A stretch of DNA of 64,000 bases from Entamoeba invadens IP1 (lineage: Eukaryota; Evosea; Mastigamoebida; Endamoebidae). This document shows positions 45,337 through 55,900 of the stretch, piece by piece. Positions within the stretch are counted from its first letter, which is position 1; the number at the start of each line of letters is the position of its first letter. The position numbers and the translations under genes were made by a program. Under the pieces are notes generated by a model, which saw only the letters and a list, made by a program, of their open reading frames with translations, searched no databases and was not told the DNA's origin. The DNA is taken from positions 138,434 through 202,433 of the forward strand of contig NW_004440440.1 of the NCBI RefSeq assembly GCF_000330505.1, read 5' to 3'.

Positions 45337-46419
45337 ATGATCTCTTCAATTAACTTTATAATTCATATGTCGACAGTTCTGTATCCCGTTGTTCCTCAAA
45401 TGAATACCAAAGACATCCACGCCGTCATCGATGGACATATCGATGACGATGAAATGGACTCAAGTTGCGACACACAACACGATAAAGTGAATGGCTCGCC
45501 GGAGATCACTTCATACACGGAGATACAGAAACAGTTTGTGTTACTTCAAATAGTTGGTAGAGGTGGGTTTAGTGTTGTCTATAAGGCGCTCCACAAAGCT
45601 TCTGAGGAAGTTGTTGCACTTAAAGTGATTGACAAGTCTCTAGTCAACACAACGCAGTTGCAGACTTTAAAGCGCGAAATAGGATTTGCGAAGTGTTGTA
45701 TTCACAAGTACATTCTGAAGGTCTACGACATCTTTGAAGACGGAGACTCAATTTACGAAGTTTTGAAATACGCAAAAGGAGGCAATTTGTACGAGAGAAT
45801 TACACATCAAGTCTTAACGGAACAACAAGCGCAATGGGTGATGTATCAAGTGGCATCTGCAATATACTACTTGCACTCCAATGGCATCTGTGATAGAGAC
45901 ATTAAGCCGGAAAACATTCTGTTGATGGACTCGTCCTCTTTAAATGTCAACTTGGTCGACTTTGGTCTTGCAAAGAAGTTTGTTGGGGACGTCCTTAAAA
46001 CTCCGTGCGGCACGTTTAATTATGCGCCACCAGAAATATTACTTAAGATGAGTCAATACACCCATTTGTGTGATATTTTCAGTTTCGGAGTAACATTATT
46101 TGTTTCGATGTGTGGGTATTACCCTTTTGATGGAGACTCGATCATGGAAAACGTACAACAAATGATCGAAGGGGACATCAACTTTGATGAAAGTGAATGG
46201 GACCGCGTCAGTGAAGAGTGCAAAAACTTCATTAGGAAGTGTCTGAGTGCAAATATAGAAAATAGACTTAATATCGAAGGAGTACTCACACACCCATGGT
46301 TGTGCGGTCACTCGGTATACACAAATCCCTATTTTCAGCCACTTCTTATTGAAATGAAAAGTGGGATAAGTGCGTTGGAAGAGGACAAGTCCATTTATAT
46401 AGACAGACCAACCATGTAA
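45337..46419 (+). CDS. Serine/threonine protein kinase, CAMK-like
   Basis: 360 residues, kinase domain ~68-325. The Gly loop is IVGRGGFSVVYKA and the VAIK Lys is in EVVALKVIDK. The catalytic loop is GICDRDIKPENILL, keeping the catalytic Asp but with Asp where the HRD His normally sits. DFGLAKKF, the activation-segment end CGTFNYAPPEILL, DIFSFGVTLFVSMCGYYPFD and RKCLSANIENRLNIEGVLTHPW complete the fold, in CAMK style. There is no regulatory domain beyond a short tail. Start choice: the first ATG is at 45337, but the ATG at 45367 (MSTVLYP) follows an initiator-like AATTCAT and may be the true start. Confidence 0.82.
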   Translation: MISSINFIIHMSTVLYPVVPQMNTKDIHAVIDGHIDDDEMDSSCDTQHDKVNGSPEITSYTEIQKQFVLLQIVGRGGFSVVYKALHKASEEVVALKVIDKSLVNTTQLQTLKREIGFAKCCIHKYILKVYDIFEDGDSIYEVLKYAKGGNLYERITHQVLTEQQAQWVMYQVASAIYYLHSNGICDRDIKPENILLMDSSSLNVNLVDFGLAKKFVGDVLKTPCGTFNYAPPEILLKMSQYTHLCDIFSFGVTLFVSMCGYYPFDGDSIMENVQQMIEGDINFDESEWDRVSEECKNFIRKCLSANIENRLNIEGVLTHPWLCGHSVYTNPYFQPLLIEMKSGISALEEDKSIYIDRPTM

Positions 46420-48570
46420 TTTATTTGTGTTATAATTAATAGTTTTTTCGAGTTTTAATTATAATTAAAATATTATAGTAGTTTTTTTATCATTATATAG
46501 AATTACAATAATAGTTTTTAATGAAGCTTTTGTTTATCTATAGTTTTAATAGTTTCATTGTTGAGACGTTTAATAAATTTGGTTTATTTTATAAAACTAA
46601 TTCAATTTTTATTTCAGATATTACACTCAATTACCACTTCCAATATTTTTGTTCGTTATTGATTTTATCCAATATCAACGGTTATTCAATTAGCGTTTGA
46701 AAAGACCAATTAATTATTCTTCTCAACTGTTAAACTTATTTTTTTATAGTTAATAATTAAGTTAAACATTTAATTATTTATATAAACTGATAATAAGTGA
46801 ACACATATTTGCTTTGCATTTTATATTCTTTTGAAAGATTCAAGTTAAAAATTAAAAATAAAGAGTGAAGTTTTTCATAATTCATTGGTGGCTTCATTTC
46901 TTTAATATTCAAAATACAAATAAATAATTAAATTACAATCATCTTTAATAACAATTCAAAAAATTTTGGTTGCCGTTTAAATATATAAAACAATTCACAT
47001 TTAGTAATTAACATCATAAGTTATTATTGCTTTTGGTGTGGTTTATTGATTTTGATTATTTTTCTTCACTTCACTTGTTATGAAGTTTTGATTCTGCCTT
47101 TGTAAAAATAAGTTTAAACATATTGAATTAGAAAATTGTTTTCTTATGAAAAAGAAATAATGAACCCAATTCAGTTTTAAAACTCATGCATTTTATTGAC
47201 TTGAAATAATAAACCAATTACAATGGGTGTTTAATATGAAGTTGTGTTGTTTTAATAAAAGTCGAATCAAATAATTATTAAATTCGAACACTTTTTTAGT
47301 ATTTCTAAAATACTTAGATAGAAAAAACGGGATATTAGGAATTGGTTTTGTTTTTGTAAAGTTTTAAAAAACAAATGAAAATATAATTAGTTCAACCACT
47401 GAACCAAAATTAGAACAACGTGAAACCAATAAAGACCGCCTTTTGTTTTTAAACAAAACAAAAGATAAAACGGAGTTAATCTTTTTGCCAGCGTTACTTG
47501 CATCAATAAAAAACGCGTGAAAACTTTTATTACATCGGGAACATCTGGTCTGAACGAAACAATTTGGTTGTTTAATTATATTTTGGTGGAGTTTGACCAT
47601 TCTTTTGTTTTTTTGTTTTATTGGTATGTTATGAATGAATTCATTTTGGTTTCATATTTATTTGTTTTTTGTGTGTTCTAGAATTATTGCATTGATGAAC
47701 TACAAAACAAAAATACAAAGATCGTTACAATCCTGAACCACCACGCCTGATTTTCTATACACTTGAGCTTTTTCCCATTTTGATAAAACCAAATCGATCC
47801 AACAATGAATTTTTTAAAAATTACGACACTTCTTTTTATTCTAATAATAGATAAAGCTCTACCGAAATAAAATATAACTCATTTCTTTTGGCAAACACCA
47901 TTTAAATAATGGTGATTTTAATACCGATATAATCATGAGCATTTTTGCCTTTTATAGAACTAAGTTTATAATCGGCACACAATCTGTACAATTCCGGGTT
48001 TGTTTGAGTTTCAAACAATATAGAATTAGATTAAATACAAACTTATTTTGTCCCATTTTGCCCGATCATTAGTTGTTTTATTCGCTGCCATAAAATCAAT
48101 ACCAATTGAATCATCTTTTAAAGGTGGGGTTACTTTCCTTTATGTAGTTGGAGACCACAACTTCGAAAAACTTGTTTATTTTGGTACCACACTCAACTCT
48201 AATATAGTTAAAATACTTAAAAGAATAGATTATAATTATTCCAGTTTCAATAGCAAATGAGCTATATATATTGTAATGCCTGATAATCTGATTGGCCACT
48301 TTTTATTTGAAAAAGAAACAACTAATTGAAATATTATGATCAAATTAAAAATATATTAATTAAAAATACCGTTGTTGCTCAACTAACTGTATTTATACCT
48401 TTTGAATACCACTATTTTCCCGGAAATAGCACCCCAAATGCTGAATAATGCGAAAAGAAGTACAAATATCCTTCAAAATATTAAGCGCCATTAATGGAAA
48501 TAAGACGAATGGGGTTTTTTAGCTATGAATTTGTTTTTTCTTAAAAGGGTAGTCGGATGGCATATCTCGA
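46420..48570. other. 2.15-kb AT-rich gene-poor region
   Basis: No convincing coding frame, RNA gene or repeat. The frames at 47364-47600 (minus) and 48048-48260 have no recognisable content. Confidence 0.5.
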
Positions 48571-49176
48571 ATGCATAGTTCGCTGATGTCTGCAGAAAAC
48601 AACTCCAGGCTTTTAGACTGCGCTGCGAAGAAAAAGAAGTACAAAGAGGACAAAGACAATGTTGCTTGTGAGGAGGCAATAATGCTCTATCTACTGAACA
48701 AATATTTTACTGTTACAATTTCTAAACCAACCAAACGGAATTCTATAACACTTCAATACATTCCAGTCATTGTCATTCAACAAGGCCGTGACTATGTTGA
48801 TGTCAAAAATTTGGTAGAAGAGAGATGTGTGTGGCGGTCGCAGTTTGAACAAAACACGGGAGTGGATAAACGGTCTGCTCTCATTAGAATACCCGCAAAT
48901 AGAGTGGTAGAAACACACAATTATTTACTTGACATTTTAACCAATTTGGGGTACCTCTTTGATACATACATTTCAACACCCAAAAGTTCGTCTATGCAAA
49001 TACAGCACATTTCAAGAGTGTTTTATAATGGAGCATTGTTGTTCCAGACAGACGAAATCAGGAACTTCGGCACTAAAATACACGCAACTATATCAGCACA
49101 ACTTTACGCATCAAATAAACAAACTCTGTCGTTGCAACAATACTCTATTTCTACCAATGAACATCTCACTTTATGA
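48571..49176 (+). CDS. Protein of unknown function
   Basis: 201 residues in an open, GC-richer frame. A Lys-rich patch (AAKKKKYKEDKD) follows the start. The remainder alternates strands and helices (LQYIPVIVIQQGRDYVDVKN, then VVETHNYLLDILTNLGYLF). There is no signal peptide, membrane segment or motif I recognise. The next in-frame Met (Met6, 48586) could be the start. The frame is isolated by >2 kb of AT-rich sequence on the left. Confidence 0.55.
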   Translation: MHSSLMSAENNSRLLDCAAKKKKYKEDKDNVACEEAIMLYLLNKYFTVTISKPTKRNSITLQYIPVIVIQQGRDYVDVKNLVEERCVWRSQFEQNTGVDKRSALIRIPANRVVETHNYLLDILTNLGYLFDTYISTPKSSSMQIQHISRVFYNGALLFQTDEIRNFGTKIHATISAQLYASNKQTLSLQQYSISTNEHLTL

Positions 49177-49471
49177 CATTTAGTCGTTTCTTTTCAACAT
49201 CGCGAAATTTACATGTGTTTAAATCATTTTTTTGTATCCCTCCAATTACCAACAAATCCGCCATCAACTCAATTTTACATTGTTACCAAACAAGTTGTTT
49301 TATATACCCCATCTGTTGTGGTCTTTTTTTAAATACTTTACATGAAAAAATCAAATGAAATATATTTGAACATTTCAAATATCATTGAAATTTGAACTGC
49401 GAAAATATAACTTTGATGTGGTAAGAACACGGTTTTACCATTATAAATAAGTAATATTCAGTCAATTATCA

Positions 49472-50058
49472 TCAAAATGTGCTATATGTCCCATCGTTAA
49501 ACACGTGGACATCCTTTGGGATCTTGTCATGTGGTATTTCGCACACCCCATCATCCCTCAAATTACATCCCATCATCCACGACTCTTTCGACCACATCGT
49601 GTTCGTTCCTTCGGGTGGTGATATTTTGAAGTAAATAGCGTCTTTGTGTGTCGCAAAGCAGACAACACAACACATATGCTTTAAACTAATCGACACCTTA
49701 ACGATATTCTGATTCTCTAAAATACGCCTCACGTCATCTTCTGTTCTCCAATGTTGTGGGATATCACAGAACACAACAACGTTTGTTTTCACTGTCATTC
49801 AATATGTCAAAAGAAGGTGTTATAGGTGTAAATATCTTATTATATTATAATTTATATATAATTTATATATAATATAATAATATAATATAACAAACATAGT
49901 TTCAATGAAGTTCTTTTCTCGAGCCTATTCACTTCTTTTATCTCAGTATGTTGTTGCACTAAAGGCTTTAATAACGGTTTTGGTGCTTCGACTTTCTTCA
50001 CGCGGTTTTTGTAGAAGAAATCGTCTTTGTCAGTATTATAGAAGTTATCTGCATTCAT
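49472..50058 (-). CDS. RRM-like protein, two exons
   Basis: Exon 1 is 50058-49896, a 104-bp intron is 49895-49792 (GTTTGT...GACAG) and exon 2 is 49791-49472. The phase-consistent join reads ..RTSLKL-LKTNVVVFCDIPQHW and gives 160 residues. Exon 2 looks like an RNA-recognition motif: VVVFCDIPQHWRTEDDVRRI followed by VKVSISLKHMCCVVCFATH, a beta-alpha-beta pattern with an RNP1-like strand. Exon 1 is charged. The gene abuts the RS-domain frame on the same strand, their ends overlapping by 14 bp at 50045-50058, so it may in fact be the C-terminal part of that gene. A possible intron with a non-consensus GTAACG donor would fuse them, which I leave as a hypothesis. Confidence 0.5.
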
Positions 50059-51136
50059 CAGTCATAGACCTTTTTGTTTTCTCAATTGTTTTCTGTTTGT
50101 TTGGAGTTACCTGATACCTTACAGTAGTTTGTGAGTCGTTACAATCTCTTTGGGTGTGTTGATCACTTGGGGTGGAACTTCTATAGTCCTTCGACTCTTT
50201 TGATTCTCTTTGATCTTTACTACTATAATGTCTCTGCTCATCTCGACACCCTTTTTTACTCTCAAATGTATGGCTTTCAAAAGAATCCCGCAAAGGACTT
50301 CGTGAAGGACTTCTTCCATTCCGTTGCTGCGGATACCTTCTTGGACTTCGTTGTGGGGACGTCCGAGGACTTCTTGAGAATGATCTTCTTAAAAAAGACT
50401 GTCGGTATTCTCTCGAACTTCTTCGTTGTGGCGATCGTGCGGATTGCCTTGACCGACTTCGTCTTTGTTCATCTACATGTAATGGACTTTGTGATCTACT
50501 TCTCCGTGGGGCATATCTTACACCATTTGACTTTGTATTTCTGAGTGATGTTCCATTCGATTCCTCTTCAGAGTCCAAATCTATGACATCTTCTTTCCGT
50601 AAATGACAATCTCCCTTATAAAATGATGAAGTGATCATCGCGATGATTTCGTCACAAACCGCTTCTTCAAAGACACCCGCCGTTCTCCACAATTTGACGT
50701 CTTGGAGTATCCCCCGTTTGTCTTTGTCGGGACACACCGCTACCATCCCCATAATTTCCATAATACGAAACGATAATCTCACAGACACCCGTCGCGAAAA
50801 TGAAACGTTTTGCGACGAATTGGGATCGCACAGTAATGTGATGATCTCAACTATATAAAATCGACTCGACGGCCACACGTGTCTTATAAACTCTTCAAGG
50901 CGTGAAACAACAATTTGCGCCTTCATGTAAATTCAGTCAACACGGAGAATACTATTGTATTCTTATAAATAAACTATTTATATAGTATTGTAACAAACAT
51001 CACCTATAGAATAACACAACGATACTATCTCCTTTGGACTGTACTTCAAATGTGGCATAGCATGAGCCATCTCACGAAACTTGGCCACTAGGGATCGTTC
51101 AGCTTCGTTCATTTCTGAATTTTTGCAGTTCCCCAT
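50045..51136 (-). CDS. RS-domain (SR-related) protein, with a small first exon
   Basis: Exon 1 is 51136-50999 (46 codons, MGNCKNSEMNEAERS...IVSLCYSIGD), a 78-bp intron is 50998-50921 (GTTTGT...ATGAAG) and exon 2 is 50920-50045. The join is phase 0 and gives 337 residues. The N-terminal ~145 residues are helical (EEFIRHVWPSSRFYIVEIIT, RLSFRIMEIMGMVAV), perhaps CID- or VHS-like. Residues ~185-260 are an Arg/Ser domain (RRSRSRQSARSPQRRSSRE and SFSRSPRTSPQRSPRR), and the tail is charged. RS domains mark splicing or mRNA-processing factors. If the first exon is ignored, a start at 50926 gives 293 residues, but the spliced form is more coherent. Confidence 0.6.
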
Positions 51137-51336
51137 CTCTTTCAAAACATTTTCTATTCTGTTAGTAAAAAATGTTATTTTATTGTTAATGTGTAATGGT
51201 TTTGTACAAATGGTTTTTATTTGTATATATATAATATTAGTGTCAAATCATTGAAACAGTAAATAATAGTTATTTTTATAATAATAATAGTTATAATGAT
51301 TTGAAAGAAAAATGTTATTTAAATGTTATTTAGAAA

Positions 51337-51606
51337 TCAATATCCCATCAACATCTCCATGTTGTTCATCTCTTCTTCGTCATTCACAATCTCGTTCTCA
51401 ATCTTTCCAATCTCGTCAAAGAGTTGTTTGTTTTGCAAATCCACGATGTCCTCCAGATTTTCAAACTCCTCATTGTCCCAATCTTCGTCCCACTCAGTTT
51501 CATCGACTGAGTCATTTCCATCATTTCCGCTATTCAAACTGCTTTCATAAATTTCATGAGAAAAACTCACACACAAACTGGCGATTGCGAATAACAAAAT
51601 TTTCAT
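51337..51606 (-). CDS. Small secreted acidic protein
   Basis: From the ATG at 51606 the product is 89 residues. A clear signal peptide (MKILLFAIASLCVSFS) is followed by a highly acidic mature part (SVDETEWDEDWDNEEFENLE and EEEMNNMEMLMGY) without Cys. The frame is open upstream to 51651, but the extension is not needed for the signal. The product could bind calcium or cationic partners, or act in cyst-wall or granule packaging; this is speculation. No family was recognised. Confidence 0.6.
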   Translation of the reverse strand: MKILLFAIASLCVSFSHEIYESSLNSGNDGNDSVDETEWDEDWDNEEFENLEDIVDLQNKQLFDEIGKIENEIVNDEEEMNNMEMLMGY

Positions 51607-51730
51607 GACAAAAAAGTTTTTCTTTGTGAATGAAAAAAAGCCACGTGGCAATGTCGTGGAGGTGTCTCAGACCATTAACGTGGCAGTCTTATATATAATA
51701 AAGAGCACTTGAAAATTCATAAGAGAGTGT

Positions 51731-52262
51731 ATGAGCGAGTGGAACAAGAATTCTGGATACGCAACATGGGAAGAGCGCGATTTCAGTAAGTGGGGGCGTG
51801 ACAGGTTCAAAGATCTCTTCCAAGATGAGAATGGATGGAAAGAACTCAACTATAAAGGAACAGTCAAAGTCCCCAAAGTCGATGGTGATGTTCGTTTTCT
51901 GTTTATTTGTCCAATCAGGTAGGGTTTTGTGGTTCAAAGGTACAAACTATTGTTTTATAATAATTATATTATAATTTTATTATATTGCACTGTATTAATT
52001 AACGTCCTAGTTCTTCTTGCTCTTCTCCCATGGGAAAGTTAAAAACATCATCCACCTCGATGAAACTAAAATCATCTTTGCTTCGACAGAGAAGGACAAC
52101 GCGTCGGGGTCAGTCACTATTGAAGTGGACGATGACATCGAATTCAAATTTGTCTATAAGACGAGACCAGACAATTATAAGGACTTCGAAAAGACATTCA
52201 AGAAGTATATTGAGGATAACATTGCGAAAATCAGAAAGGAATTGGCGGAGAAAGTCGAGTAA
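51731..52262 (+). CDS. Possible Aha1-N-like protein, two exons (model tentative)
   Basis: Proposed exon 1 is 51731-51893 and exon 2 is 52039-52262, with an intron of 145 bp starting GTTTTCTG and ending GGGAAAG after a pyrimidine-rich stretch. The phase is consistent and gives 128 residues. Exon 1 has YATWEERDFSKWGRDRFKDL, resembling the Hsp90 co-chaperone Aha1 N-domain (NWHWTERDxSxWSxDKLKxL), then YKGTVKVPKVDGDV. Exon 2 adds HLDETKIIFASTEKD and a Lys-rich terminal helix. The donor is not the usual GTTTGT, and GTTTAT eight bases on is an alternative that breaks phase. Other splice choices are possible. Confidence 0.4.
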
Positions 52263-52931
52263 TTTGTTGAATGGTGTGTTGTTTCATTTGATTTCTTATT
52301 TTTCTATGTTATAGTAATAATATTAGTATTTCGGTAGTATTAATGATTTGGTAACTTATTAGTTAAAATTACTAAAATGAAACCATTAGAGTGGTTTTTT
52401 ATTGATTTCAATAGTGTGATGTTTAAAATGTGTTTTAATAAAATTTGTGAATGTTGTAATAATCACAGATTATTATTGTCACATTTTTTAATTGAATTAT
52501 TACTTATATTAGAAACGATTGAAATGCATATTTAAAGATATTTTTATTAAATAGTAATTTTTTAAAGAAATAATAGTAATTTATAACAAATAAATTTAAA
52601 GTGCTATCAAAAGTCTAAAATTGATATAAAAATATTTAAAACAGTTAAAATAACAACGTTCTTATTTTTTTAATTAGATTGTACAATAAAAACAAACAAA
52701 AACATTGAAAGAATGCTTCTATTTCATGTTTTAAACAAGAAACATTATCGATACTATTTTTAATTTTCATTGTTTTTATTATTTTGTACCTAAAACTCAC
52801 TGTTTTTAATTCAAAATATTTAAAATATACCTATTAATTGATTAAAATTACAAGTATTGTATGAAACATGAAACAATTTTTTATTGATAAAGTTATTATT
52901 GTAACTTAATAATTAAAGTATTTTATTCATT
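52263..52931. other. AT-rich spacer
   Basis: About 670 bp of A/T-rich sequence upstream of the transmembrane kinase. No feature was recognised. Confidence 0.5.
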
Positions 52932-55900
52932 ATGATAACATTGTTGTTATTGAGTTTATCTTGTGGTTTAAAGTGGTGCAAAGAAAGAAGGTCTCTCTTT
53001 TGTGTCACAAAGGAACGTGAATGCTCTCCAATGTATGAGTGGAGCATTGAAAGTGAAACTGTATATATTGGGACTTCACAAAACCAATTGTTAATTTATT
53101 GTGAAATACCAACAATACTTAATGTAATTTTTGAAGGTGCTAACGATTTAAAACTTGTGTTTGACAAGAATAATATTTATTATAATGTTACACGTGGTGA
53201 TATTGATGATAACAAGACAAACAACAAACTGTCTGTTGAAACTTTAAAAAGAAGTTGTAATCTCACTGAAAATTGTGAAGAATGTTCTGCGGTGGAAATT
53301 ACTACTGTTTGTGTTAGGTGCAAAACAGACCATTATTTGATAAATGGGTTTTGTTTTAAATGTGGTATAAATTGTATTATTTGTGAAGATTCAACTGGCA
53401 ATTGCTTAAAATGTATTACTGATTATTTCACTGATAATGGTTTATGTATGGAATGTCCTAAACAATGTAGTGCAAATCAATGTTTAAGTGATGGTTGTAC
53501 AAAGTGTATGGATGGATTTTTGTTGATTGACAAGAATTGTTTTAAATGTAAAGATCCATGTTATCATTGTTCTGGAACTTTAACGTCTTGTACTGCATGT
53601 AAAACAGAAATGTATTTAGAAGAAAACACATGTAAAAGTTGTCAATATAGTTGTGTTGATAAAAAGTGTAATCATGATAATGGATGTACTTCTTGTAAAG
53701 TCAATTTTGTACTCATTGGGAGAAGTTGTTATCCGTGCTATGATGGTTGTATTCAATGTACTGGAAAATCATACAACCAATGTACTGTATGTCAAAACAA
53801 TTATTATTTAAGTGGAGGAGAATGTCGACAATGTGATAATAATTGTAATAACTGTTCAACAATTGAAGGATGTAAAAAATGTAATACTTATTATTTTGTA
53901 AAAGAAAAACGTTGTACTAAATGCCCTGATAATTGTTTCACTTGCACTTCAGAGCTATTCGACAGTTGCACTGAATGTGTTGAGGGGTTTTATTTGGAAG
54001 GAGGCGAATGTAAAACATGTGACACCAATTGTCAACTTGGAAAGTGTTCTCCAACATTCGGTTGTACATCATGTAAAGATGGGTTTTATAACACATCTTT
54101 GATTTGTAAATCTTGTGATTCTTCTTGTTTGACTTGTTCGGAAAGCGGAACTAATTCTTGTCTTTCGTGTAGAGATGGCGTGAGTTTTTTAGTTGGAAAT
54201 ACTTGTCTTAGTTGTGTTTTAAATTGTAGTCCAGGAAAATGTTCAAACACTACTGGTTGCACAATGTGTATCAATGGATATTATGTTCAAAACAAAATGT
54301 GTTTCAAGTGCGATTTAAATTGTGCGACATGTGAAAATTTCAGTACAAATTGTACCTCGTGCGACGAGACTTATTATTTACAAAATGGCAAATGTTTGCG
54401 TTGTCATCACAGTTGTGTACCGGGTAATTGCCAACAATCAACTGGTTGTACTGAATGTGAACCAAGGTTTTATCAATATAATATGACTTGTTTTAGTTGT
54501 GATGACACTTGCTACCAATGTAATGGCGGATCAAATACAAACTGTATATCATGTTTAGAAGGAATTAGCTTTTTAGAAAATGGACAATGTATAACTTGTG
54601 ATAAAAAATGTAAAAATAACAGATGCCATAATTCAGAAGGATGTACTTCCTGTGAAGATAAATACTTCGTTAAAAATAAAAGATGTGTTTCTTGTCATTC
54701 AACTTGCAAGACGTGTGTTGGTGAACTCGAAACAGATTGTAATAGTTGTGAAAAGGGATGGTATTTGGACAATTCAAAATGTTTATCATGTGACACAAAT
54801 TGTAAACAAGAAAATTGTGATGTAAACAATGGATGTCAAATATGCGAATTTGGATATTTCCCTAATAATAAAAAGTGTTCTCCATGCAATTCAATTGCAA
54901 ATTGTGTTGAGTGCAACCAAAGTGTTGGGTTCCAATGTACAAAATGTGGAGACAGGTTCCAAGTTGTAAATTATTCGTGTCAATGTCCAAATTATTTATA
55001 CCAAAACAGTCAAAACACTTGCAGTGAATGTTACAATTTTAATGACAATTGTCAATTATGTACTAACCAAGATGACTTTTCTTCAATTTGTACAAATTGT
55101 TTTAAGCCTTATATATTAACCAATTCCAAATGTAAATTGTGTATGAATGGTTATTACTATTCAAATAAGAAATGTTTTGTTAATGATGATGGGTGTGAAC
55201 GTCAAATTGAAAATGGTCATTGTGTAAAATGTAATAGTAGTTTTTATTTACGAGAGAACAAATGTCTTCCAATAATTGAAAAATGTTTAACCAATTCAAT
55301 AATAAAATGCCAGGACTGTCTAAATGGAATTTCTATCGACAGCAACTGTGGGTTGTATTCGGAATGCAAGTATTATCTAAAACAAATTATTAAAAATCAA
55401 TGTCTTCAGTGTTTTAATAATCAAACTCTTATAAATGGAAATTGTTCTGTTGTGACAAATAGTCACTTCATCATCAATAATGTGATTATCAAGTGTGATA
55501 AGAATGAATATTTGAACAATACCAATTTGTGTACTCAATGTAAAAACTCTTTATTATGTAATTTTGAAAACAGTACAATCAAAGATATTTTATGTGATAA
55601 AGACAAAGTGATTGATACAACCGAAATTAAATGCGTTGAAAATAATAAGTGTGATTTGATAATATCAAGTGATTGTATACAATGCAAATTGCAAAACAGT
55701 TTTATTTCAATGAATCAATGTTCCGCGTGTAACGATAACAATTGTAAATTATGTACAAAGAAATATTGTGTAAAATGTAAATCAGAATACTTATTAGTTA
55801 ATTCAAATAATTGTCAACATATAAACAGTTTTATGTGTGTTAAAAGTAATTCACAAAATTGCATTCAATGCGATATTTCTTACGTTCGATCCGGAAAAAA

